NCBI GenBank assembly: GCA_020052975.1
Contig: JAGVOC010000272.1
Location: 1-27,142 of the forward strand
Direction: 5' to 3'
Length of the DNA: 27,142 nt
Source of the DNA: Desulfobacterales bacterium
GTDB lineage: Bacteria > Desulfobacterota > Desulfobacteria > Desulfobacterales > RPRI01
Part shown: positions 17,015-23,991 of the stretch, in pieces
How the letters are laid out: each line of letters starts with the position of its first letter
Position numbering within the stretch: the first letter of the stretch is position 1
Notes under the pieces: generated by a model
Databases searched by the model: none
The model's input: the letters and a program-made list of their open reading frames with translations, nothing else
Told to the model about the DNA's origin: nothing
Translations under genes and position numbers: made by a program

Positions 17015-18586
17015 ATGAATGGCAATGGGAGCAAACGGCAGGTTCAGAAGAATCCAAAAGATTTTCGGGTCCTTTTCGTCTATCCAAACATGCAGATGAG
17101 CTCTCTTGCCCCGATTAGCATTGCCACCCTCTCCGGATTGTTGAGGGAAAATGGTTTTGATGTCGATCTCTTTGATACAACTTTATATATCACGCCGTAT
17201 TCAACCGATACAAATAAAGAGAAAGTCTATCTTTCTAAAGTTCGACCTTTCGACTGGGAGGAACGCGGCATAGTCCCAAAAACAGGAGATGTGCTGGTGG
17301 ATTTTGGACGCAAGGTAGGTGAGTACAATCCGGATCTGATTGCGTTTACGGTCTTCGAGAATTCGTGGATGATGACAGATGCACTCCTTCGTTCGTTGAG
17401 GCTTCCTGTTCTTACAATTGTCGGGGGGGTGTTTGCAACCTTTGCGCCAGATGTCGTTTTGGAGCATCCAAAAGTGGATTACGTGTGCCGCGGAGAGGGA
17501 GAATGGTCGCTTCTCGCCTTATGTAAGGCTCTCTGTGCTGGAAAATCGACGGACAATATTCTGAATATATGGGCAAAGGTTGATGGGACGATTGTTCGAA
17601 ATGCTATTGGTAAGGTTCAAAAGCTTGATGACTTGCCATTGCCGGATTGGTCCATCTTCGAAAAGCAGAGCTTCTATCGGCCTATGCAGGGACATGTGTG
17701 GCGTACTATCGGAGTTGAGACTCAGCGTGGATGTCCATTTGGATGCACATACTGTAACTCTCCAGCAAATGCAGAACTCTATAAAAGTGAGCAGGCAGGA
17801 AAATATTACCGCAAGAAATCAATCAAACGCGTTGCTGCGGAGTTGGAGAATGCGAGAAAAAGCGTGAATCCGGAACTGATCTATTTTGTCACTGACAATT
17901 TTTTGGCGATGACAGATTCTGAATTCGATGAATTCGCAGAAATGTACCAAGACTATCGTATCCCTTTCTGGATGAACACGCGCGCAGAAACAGTGGATAT
18001 ACGACGGGCTAAAGGACTGGACCTCATGAATTGTCTGCGCATGAATATTGGGATCGAACACGGAAATGAGAAATTCCGTGCTGAAGTTCTGGAGCGCCAC
18101 GTTCCGACGGCTTCATACCTGAAGGCCTTTCGGGCGTGTTCGGGACGGAAGTTTGTGTGTGTTGCAAACTCGATAATCGGTTTTCCGGATGAAACTCGGG
18201 ATTTGGCCTTTGATACCATTGAACTTAATCGTGCATTGCCTGAGGACATAGAGGCTACGGGTGCGTTTATCTTCACGCCATATCACGGCACAAAATTGAG
18301 GGAACGAGCAGTTCGGAAGGGATACCTACAGCCCAGCACCATTTGTTCGGCGACGGTGACGAATTCCAGCATACTCAATATGCCATTGTTTACGCCGGAG
18401 GTGATCAAGGGGCTTTGTCGGGTCTTTAGTTTCTATACCAAGATGCCGCAGAGTCGCTGGCCTGAAATTGCTCACGCGGAGTTGTTCGACGATGTGGGAG
18501 AAATGGTGTTCCAAAAACTCTCACATGAATATAAAGAGGAGTATGTAGCCACAAGCAAAATGCCTGTGATTCCAAAGACTGACTAA
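17015..18586 (+). CDS. B12-binding-domain radical SAM enzyme (second copy)
   Basis: About 523 residues. The N-terminal cobalamin-binding region contains APISIATLSGLLRENGFDV, PDLIAFTVFEN, TIVGG and VCRGEGEWSLLALCKAL. The radical SAM cluster motif is C240-xxx-C244-xx-C247 in CPFGCTYCNSP, followed by IYFVTDNFLA and NIGIEHGNEKFR. The start was chosen at ATG 17015 because GGGAGG (17002-17007) lies 7 nt upstream; ATG 17012 and ATG 16991 are in frame but are too close to, or upstream of, that site. It is only distantly similar to the other radical SAM protein (12323-14119) and lacks its long C-terminal domain. Likely roles are C-methylation or another radical transformation of a sugar or lipid intermediate. 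After its stop comes a 270-nt spacer. Confidence 0.83.
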   Translation: MNGNGSKRQVQKNPKDFRVLFVYPNMQMSSLAPISIATLSGLLRENGFDVDLFDTTLYITPYSTDTNKEKVYLSKVRPFDWEERGIVPKTGDVLVDFGRKVGEYNPDLIAFTVFENSWMMTDALLRSLRLPVLTIVGGVFATFAPDVVLEHPKVDYVCRGEGEWSLLALCKALCAGKSTDNILNIWAKVDGTIVRNAIGKVQKLDDLPLPDWSIFEKQSFYRPMQGHVWRTIGVETQRGCPFGCTYCNSPANAELYKSEQAGKYYRKKSIKRVAAELENARKSVNPELIYFVTDNFLAMTDSEFDEFAEMYQDYRIPFWMNTRAETVDIRRAKGLDLMNCLRMNIGIEHGNEKFRAEVLERHVPTASYLKAFRACSGRKFVCVANSIIGFPDETRDLAFDTIELNRALPEDIEATGAFIFTPYHGTKLRERAVRKGYLQPSTICSATVTNSSILNMPLFTPEVIKGLCRVFSFYTKMPQSRWPEIAHAELFDDVGEMVFQKLSHEYKEEYVATSKMPVIPKTD

Positions 18587-18856
18587 CAGATTCGAAAGTG
18601 GTGGTGACTATGGAAGAGAAACTCTCATGACGGTCCTGTCATAAAGGATGATGAAAATTGACAGATGTGCTTACTCTTTGGCGGGCGGGTGCTTATCATA
18701 TCACTGAATACATTTTCAAGGAGGGAGGAGAAAATTTTCCGGCGCAAAAATTCCGGGATGATTTTAAATTTTTATGCGGCCGTAATTTTTAATATGGGTG
18801 AAGGATCTATTTTACACTCCTCTTTTGAGAAGATGGATAAGTCGTAGGAGATAATC

Positions 18857-19642
18857 ATGAATATAGTTGCGATTATACCAGCCCGTATGGCTTCAAGCCG
18901 TTTTCCCAACAAACCTATGGTTGCGATTTTGGGTATACCCATGATCGGACATGTTTACTACCGAAGCAAGATGTGTACATGCCTTGCCGATGTTTGGGTG
19001 GCGACCTGCGATCGTGAGATTGCCATTTACATTGAATCCATTGGCGGCAAAGCTGTCATGACTGCGGGCACCCACCAGCGGGCCTCTGACCGGGCCGCAG
19101 AAGCCCTTCTTGAAATTGAGAAACTAACGGGTAATTCTATAGACTATGTAGCTATGATACAGGGCGACGAACCGATGCTGGCGCCACAGATGATCGATGA
19201 ACTTGTTGCTCCGACACAGAATGATCCCAGGCTGCAGATTACCAACTTGATTACGAAGATTGATTCTCCGGAAGAATTCGAAAACGCGAACGCGGTCAAA
19301 GTAGTCCTTGACCAGCAAGGTTTCGCGCTTTATTTTTCGCGGGAACCCATCCCATCGAGAAAGAAATATTCGGGCGATGTTCCAATGTGGAAACAATTGG
19401 GGCTCATCCTTTTTAGCCGCAAGGCCCTGCTGGACTATACAAAAATGACCCCAACCCCTCTTGAAATCATCGAATCAGTCGATATGAATCGCTTCCTTGA
19501 GCACGGCATAAAGATCAAGATGGTACCAACCGACCATCGGATTTTCGGGATCGATGTTCCGGAGGATCTGCGATCCGTTGAGCCTCTGCTCAGGAAGGAC
19601 CCGCTAACGGAGAAATACCTGCATCCAAAGAGAACGATATGA
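18857..19642 (+). CDS. KdsB-like CMP-ulosonate cytidylyltransferase
   Basis: 261 residues, the expected size for the 3-deoxy-manno-octulosonate cytidylyltransferase family. It shows IPARMASSRFPNKP (7-20, nucleotide loop), IGHVYYRSK, VATCDREI, GGKAVMTAGTHQRASDRAAEAL, and IQGDEPML with the metal-binding Asp in QGDEPM (102-107), then FSREPIPS and QLGLILFSRKALLDY. This is the classic order for KdsB. The housekeeping kdsB is normally near lpxK or elsewhere. The position here, followed by sugar-tailoring enzymes, suggests a dedicated paralogue that activates a Kdo-related acid for this glycan. AGGAG precedes the ATG at 18857, and its stop overlaps the next start (ATGA). No KdsA homologue is visible in the window, and the HpcH/HpaI aldolase upstream is the only other acid-forming enzyme near it. 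Confidence 0.85.
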   Translation: MNIVAIIPARMASSRFPNKPMVAILGIPMIGHVYYRSKMCTCLADVWVATCDREIAIYIESIGGKAVMTAGTHQRASDRAAEALLEIEKLTGNSIDYVAMIQGDEPMLAPQMIDELVAPTQNDPRLQITNLITKIDSPEEFENANAVKVVLDQQGFALYFSREPIPSRKKYSGDVPMWKQLGLILFSRKALLDYTKMTPTPLEIIESVDMNRFLEHGIKIKMVPTDHRIFGIDVPEDLRSVEPLLRKDPLTEKYLHPKRTI

Positions 19643-20619
19643 AAGAAGAAGATATTCGAAAACGGGACGTTCTGAATCGTTATCTTGAACTTGTTCGCGA
19701 GGATGCGGCGAGGCTTTTCAGGGATCGATCAGCATTTCAAAAGATCGACTGTCCCGCCTGTGGTAGTCAGGAGCTATTGAATCAATTTTCAAAAATCGGT
19801 TTCAATTATGTGCAGTGCAAGGAATGCGAAACTTTGTTCGTCAATCCCCGGCCAGCCTATAAGGATCTGATGAACATATATGTTGATTCGCCATCGACCC
19901 GGTTCTGGGTGGCGGATTTTTTCCTCCCTATGGCAGATGTGCGGCGGGAGAAGATTTTCAGCCCCCGGGCGGAATTCATTGCCGAACGTTTTCCGGATAT
20001 GAGATCGGGCAGGATGGCTGATATTGGCGCTGGGTTCGGTCTCTTCCTGGAAGAAATGAAATTACGATGGCCCGCATCAGATATTGTGGCTATCGAGCCT
20101 TCTATAGACATGGCAAAAATATGTCGGGAAAAAGGGTTGACGGTTCTGGAAACTACACTTGAGGATGTCGATCCCGATGAACGATTCGATCTTATGACGG
20201 CCTTTGAACTCTTTGAACATCTCCATGACCCACTTCCCTTCGTTGAAAAGGTGTACAATCTTTTAAACCCCGGCGGCTACCTGTTCCTCACGACGCTAAA
20301 TGGCCTTGGATTCGATGTTCAGATCCTGTGGGAGCGGGCGAAAAGTGTCTTTCCCCCGCATCACCTTAATTTCTTCAATCCACGTTCGATGGAAACACTA
20401 CTAGTGCGGAAGGAATTCGAAATTGTTGAGATTGCTACACCCGGACAGCTTGACTGGGACATCATAGAAGGGGCCTACCAGCATGACGGGCTGGATCCGG
20501 GACGTTTCTTTAAGACCGTTTCTCGATACGGCACTGCTGAGGCGAAGCGGGATTTACAGCAATGGATTCGGGCAAATAATTTCAGTTCCCACATGCGGGT
20601 CATCGCAAAGAAAAGATAA
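19639..20619 (+). CDS. SAM-dependent methyltransferase with zinc ribbon (second copy)
   Basis: 326 residues. Two CxxC pairs (C38/C41 in CPACGS and C60/C63 in CKECET) form a likely zinc ribbon, followed by FVNPRP. A class I methyltransferase domain then has MADIGAGFGLF (D128-G134), FELFEHLHDP and LLNPGGYLFLTT. The HHLNFFNPRSMETLL segment is characteristic of this zinc-ribbon methyltransferase group in polysaccharide loci. It shares domain order with the enzyme at 4381-5250 but has a long extra N-terminal helix. It overlaps the KdsB-like gene by 4 nt and is followed after one base by the Gfo/Idh gene. Methylation of the CMP-activated acid or of a derived sugar is inferred. Confidence 0.8.
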   Translation: MKEEDIRKRDVLNRYLELVREDAARLFRDRSAFQKIDCPACGSQELLNQFSKIGFNYVQCKECETLFVNPRPAYKDLMNIYVDSPSTRFWVADFFLPMADVRREKIFSPRAEFIAERFPDMRSGRMADIGAGFGLFLEEMKLRWPASDIVAIEPSIDMAKICREKGLTVLETTLEDVDPDERFDLMTAFELFEHLHDPLPFVEKVYNLLNPGGYLFLTTLNGLGFDVQILWERAKSVFPPHHLNFFNPRSMETLLVRKEFEIVEIATPGQLDWDIIEGAYQHDGLDPGRFFKTVSRYGTAEAKRDLQQWIRANNFSSHMRVIAKKR

Positions 20620-20620
20620 T

Positions 20621-21658
20621 ATGGATATTCAAAAACTGAGGGTCGGCATAGCGGGTTACGGTGTCGTCGGGAAGAGAAGACGGCAGTTTATCGATCTCAA
20701 CTCCAATATGGTCACCGTAGCTGTGAGTGACAGCAACTTCGATCAGGAAGGAACAGCGACGGACGGAGTGAAATTCTACCCAACCTATCACGGGCTTTCC
20801 AACGAAAAGCTTGATGTCCTCTTTGTCAGCCTTCCCAACTATCTTGCTGCTGAGGCAACTATCGCAGGGCTCGAAAGAGGTCTTCATGTATTCTGTGAGA
20901 AGCCGCCGGGAAGGACTGTTCAGGATATCCGGGATGTCATCGCTACTGAAAAAAAGCAACCCCATCTTAAATTGAAGTATGGATTCAATCATCGGTACCA
21001 TGAATCTGTAAAAGAAGCGAAAAAGGTCATCGAATCAGGCCAATATGGTGAAATTATCAATCTGAGGGGAATTTATGGCAAAAGCAGCATCATCCCCTTC
21101 GACAAGGGCTGGCGCGCAGAACGGCAATATGCCGGGGGTGGAATACTTCTTGATCAGGGAATCCACATGCTTGACATGATCTGCTATTTCGCTGGTGACT
21201 TTGAAGAGGTAAAGAGTTTCGTTTCCAATAATTATTGGCATCACGACGTGGAGGATAACGCTTACGCCATCATGAGGAATCGCGAGGGCTGTGTCGCTAT
21301 GCTGCACTCAACGGCCACCCAGTGGCAGCACAAGTTCAGACTCGAGATCACCTTGCGCGATGCTCTGATGGAGCTGTCGGGCATTCTCTCCGGCACAAAG
21401 AGCTATGGGGATGAACGGCTGACGATTATACCCAAAAAGGACGGTTCGGCGGTTGGTTCCTTCTTGGAGGTAACTAATTCGTATCTCGATGATAACTCCT
21501 GGCAATGCGAAATTAATGAATTTGCCGACATCATTATAAACAATAAAGTTGTTGAAAATGGAAACAGCGCTGACGCCCTTAAAGTGATGGAACTGGTCTA
21601 TAGAATCTATTGTGCTGATAGCAGGTGGCAAGAAGTTTTCAATATTCAGTGTCCGTAA
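20621..21658 (+). CDS. Gfo/Idh/MocA-family NAD(P)-dependent dehydrogenase (second copy)
   Basis: 345 residues from ATG 20621. The frame is open upstream to about 20483, but that part overlaps the methyltransferase and the Rossmann fold begins right after ATG 20621. Motifs are VGIAGYGVVGKRR (GxGxxG at 12-17), FVSLPNYLAAEAT, and FCEKPPGR with E93-K94-P95. GGGILLDQGIHMLDM provides the His typically near the active site. Family members oxidise or reduce hydroxyl/keto groups of sugars and inositols, and inositol dehydrogenase (IdhA/MocA) is the founding type. That is relevant because a cyclase-like gene is four genes downstream. The spacing of one base after the previous stop indicates coupled translation. 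Confidence 0.86.
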   Translation: MDIQKLRVGIAGYGVVGKRRRQFIDLNSNMVTVAVSDSNFDQEGTATDGVKFYPTYHGLSNEKLDVLFVSLPNYLAAEATIAGLERGLHVFCEKPPGRTVQDIRDVIATEKKQPHLKLKYGFNHRYHESVKEAKKVIESGQYGEIINLRGIYGKSSIIPFDKGWRAERQYAGGGILLDQGIHMLDMICYFAGDFEEVKSFVSNNYWHHDVEDNAYAIMRNREGCVAMLHSTATQWQHKFRLEITLRDALMELSGILSGTKSYGDERLTIIPKKDGSAVGSFLEVTNSYLDDNSWQCEINEFADIIINNKVVENGNSADALKVMELVYRIYCADSRWQEVFNIQCP

Positions 21659-21678
21659 AAAGGAGTATGGAAAACGAC

Positions 21679-22290
21679 ATGAACAATATTGACAGGTTGT
21701 GTAATAATTCGCAAAGTGCGGGTGCGTTTGCTCATGGTTACTTCAATTATCTGAAGCAGGCGTTGGATTCCATTACGCCAGCGTCAATTGACAAGCTTGT
21801 GAAAGAGTTTGAGAACGCGCGGGAAACCGGCAATACGATATTTGTTGCCGGAAATGGCGGTTCTGCCACCACGGCAACAAGCATGGCAAATGACATCGGT
21901 TTCGATGTCATCAAAAAAGCCGGTACAGACAAACCGTTCAGGGTATTAGCGTTGACCGATAACACATCAGTGATCACGGCAATTGCAAATGATGTAGGGT
22001 ATGAAAATATTTTCCTGAATCAACTGAAGATTCACTATCGCCAGGGTGACAAGTTATTGGTCATATCCGCAAGCGGCAATTCTCCAAATGTGGTTGTTGC
22101 GGCCGAATGGGTAAGGCAGCAAGGAGGGCGTGTTATAAGTTTTGTCGGGTTCACGGGAGGCAAATTGAAAGAAATTTCCGATATTGTTGTTCACGTCAGA
22201 TCTGAAACAGGGGAATATGGACCGGTAGAGGACGCCCATCTCATACTAAACCATATTCTTGCCCACTGGTTTCAGTGTAGGTTGAGATAA
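21679..22290 (+). CDS. SIS-domain sugar-phosphate isomerase, GmhA-like
   Basis: About 203 residues, close to the 190-200 expected for GmhA-type phosphoheptose isomerases. AGNGGSATTATSM (57-69) is the phosphate loop, ALTDNTSVITAIAND and ISASGNSPNV are the further SIS strands, and VEDAHLILNHIL carries the His corresponding to GmhA's catalytic His. At the position of GmhA's catalytic Glu this protein has D72 (MANDIG), unlike the SIS domain at 2466-3536, which keeps Glu. The start is uncertain: AGGAG (21661-21665) is 1 nt before ATG 21667 and 13 nt before ATG 21679. Possible substrates include sedoheptulose 7-phosphate or another ketose phosphate. A partner role with the downstream cyclase-like enzyme is inferred. 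Confidence 0.78.
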   Translation: MNNIDRLCNNSQSAGAFAHGYFNYLKQALDSITPASIDKLVKEFENARETGNTIFVAGNGGSATTATSMANDIGFDVIKKAGTDKPFRVLALTDNTSVITAIANDVGYENIFLNQLKIHYRQGDKLLVISASGNSPNVVVAAEWVRQQGGRVISFVGFTGGKLKEISDIVVHVRSETGEYGPVEDAHLILNHILAHWFQCRLR

Positions 22291-22312
22291 TGCTGAATAT
22301 TGAAGAGGATCT

Positions 22313-23242
22313 ATGGCAGCCAAGATTCTCATAGGACCGTCATCGTTTGCCGCAACCGACAAAACCCCCATGAACCGACTGATAGCAGCGGGGTACGAGG
22401 TTGTAGACAACCCCTATAAGCGAAAACTGACAAAAGAGGAACTTTTGAATCTTTTGAAGGATGATGTCGTGGGCCTTATTGCCGGGCTGGAAACCATAGA
22501 CCGGGAGGTTTTGGAGAAATCCCATATTCAGGTGGTTTCCCGTGTTGGTGCAGGTGTTTCCAATGTAGATATCGAAGCTGCCCGCGATCTGGGTATTCGT
22601 GTTTTCAACACTCCCGATGCCCCAACCAACGCCGTAGCGGAACTCACCATAGGTGCACTGTTAAGCCTACTGCGGATGATTCCCCAGATGGATCAGGCGC
22701 TACATGAAGGGCAATGGCAGAAAAGGATGGGGCTTCAACTCCAGGGCAAGACGGTGGTCATCATCGGATTCGGAAGGATTGGACGGAGAGTTGCAGAGTT
22801 GCTTTCCCCCTTCGGTGTAAAGATTTTGCTTGTTGATCCATACGTTAATGAAAGCACCTGCGCCGGATACCGGAAAGCAACCCTCCAGGCGACACTGCCT
22901 GAAGCCGATATTATCACCATCCACAGTAGCGGCCAAGATTGCATTATCGGAGAGAAGGAATTTTCCTGCATGAAGAAGGGCGTTTATCTGCTCAATGTTG
23001 CGCGGGGAGGTGTCATTTCAGAGAACGCCTTAGTAAAAGCCATTGAAGATGGCACCGTTGCGGGTGCTTGGCTCGATACCTTCGAGGAAGAACCCTACAA
23101 GGGGCCGCTGTGCAGTTACCAGAATGTCATTTTGACACCCCATGTGGGGTCATACACGGCCGAGTGCCGCTTGCAGATGGAAAACGAGGCTGTAGATAAC
23201 CTGCTCAACTATTTGAAGAGGCCGAAAGACGAAACATTATGA
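22313..23242 (+). CDS. D-3-phosphoglycerate-dehydrogenase-like 2-hydroxyacid dehydrogenase
   Basis: 309 residues, the short form of the D-isomer-specific 2-hydroxyacid dehydrogenase family without a C-terminal ACT domain. Visible elements are SRVGAGVSNVDIEAA, the dinucleotide motif G152-F-G154-R-I-G157 followed by D173 (NAD preference), the catalytic Arg R231 in NVARGGVI, E260 in DTFEEEP and H277 in LTPHVGS. The enzyme interconverts a 2-hydroxy acid and a 2-keto acid. In this setting it is more likely a glycan-pathway enzyme acting on a sugar or ulosonic acid than a serine-pathway enzyme, as its neighbours on both sides are sugar enzymes. GAAGAGGA precedes ATG 22313, and its stop overlaps the next start (ATGA). 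Confidence 0.83.
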   Translation: MAAKILIGPSSFAATDKTPMNRLIAAGYEVVDNPYKRKLTKEELLNLLKDDVVGLIAGLETIDREVLEKSHIQVVSRVGAGVSNVDIEAARDLGIRVFNTPDAPTNAVAELTIGALLSLLRMIPQMDQALHEGQWQKRMGLQLQGKTVVIIGFGRIGRRVAELLSPFGVKILLVDPYVNESTCAGYRKATLQATLPEADIITIHSSGQDCIIGEKEFSCMKKGVYLLNVARGGVISENALVKAIEDGTVAGAWLDTFEEEPYKGPLCSYQNVILTPHVGSYTAECRLQMENEAVDNLLNYLKRPKDETL

Positions 23243-23991
23243 AGATTGATTTTCAAGGCCAAACGGTTCTCGTGACAGGGGCGACACGGGGAATGGGAAA
23301 ACAGTTTGCAGATGACTTTGCCAAACTCGGTGCCAATCTGATCCTGACTGGGATGGACAAGGACAAGATAGAAACACTGAACTGTGAGGCAGAACAGGAC
23401 AAGCAATCGTTCAGAAAATACTATTCCGTCGATTTTACCAACGCCGAAAGCACAAAAACTTTTATAGAGGCCATTGAGGCATATCAAAAGATCGATGTGT
23501 GCATCAACAATGCGGGGATAAACCGGATCAACTTCATCGACGAGACCTTGCTTGAAGATTGGAAAGATATTCTAAGTGTGAACCTTGAAGCTCCTTTCAT
23601 GATCACCCGGGCCGTAAGCCGGCTCATGAAAAAAAACCGATATGGACGGATCATCAATATTGCCTCGATATTCGGGATCATCAGTAAGGCCAAACGTTCT
23701 ATATACACAACAACGAAATTCGGTCTCCGCGGGCTTACAGTGTCCTCTGCCATAGAGCTTGCGCCTTATAATGTTCTGGTCAACTCAGTCTCCCCCGGTT
23801 TTGTGCTTACGGAGCTTACGAAAAACATTCTGAGTGAGGCGGAGATGGAGGATCTTGCCCGTCAGGTTCCCATGGGCCGTTTTGCCGAGCCCGATGAGAT
23901 CAGTAGAGTTGTTCTCTTCTTGGCGAGTTCCTTAAATACCTACCTTACAGGGCAGAACATCGTTGTAGATGGCGGTTTTGTCAATGTCTGA
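23239..23991 (+). CDS. FabG-like short-chain dehydrogenase/reductase (second SDR)
   Basis: 250 residues, the usual length for a classical SDR. TGATRGMG (13-20) is the cofactor motif, NNAGIN follows strand 4, N-x-A-S-I-F precedes the catalytic Y156/K160 in YTTTK, and NSVSPGFVLTEL and YLTGQNIVVDGG complete the pattern. It overlaps the preceding dehydrogenase by 4 nt and the following cyclase-like gene by 8 nt, so all three are probably produced together. The likely substrate is a keto intermediate produced or consumed by the neighbouring dehydrogenase and cyclase-like enzymes. A fatty-acid role is unlikely because no acyl carrier protein or other fab gene is nearby. Confidence 0.87.
   Translation: MKIDFQGQTVLVTGATRGMGKQFADDFAKLGANLILTGMDKDKIETLNCEAEQDKQSFRKYYSVDFTNAESTKTFIEAIEAYQKIDVCINNAGINRINFIDETLLEDWKDILSVNLEAPFMITRAVSRLMKKNRYGRIINIASIFGIISKAKRSIYTTTKFGLRGLTVSSAIELAPYNVLVNSVSPGFVLTELTKNILSEAEMEDLARQVPMGRFAEPDEISRVVLFLASSLNTYLTGQNIVVDGGFVNV

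Noticed and set aside
18658..18663. TTGACA as a -35 box before the KdsB-like gene
   Set aside because: At 16-18 nt spacing the sequence is G-rich with no -10-like hexamer. The nearest TATCAT is 30 nt away, which is too far.
18665..18847. 60-codon + strand frame in the 18587-18856 spacer
   Set aside because: No family resemblance and no good ribosome site; low-complexity AT-rich translation. Kept only as spacer description.
22313..23242. Housekeeping serA
   Set aside because: It is short, lacks an ACT domain, and overlaps an SDR gene in a glycan operon; no serB or serC is visible.
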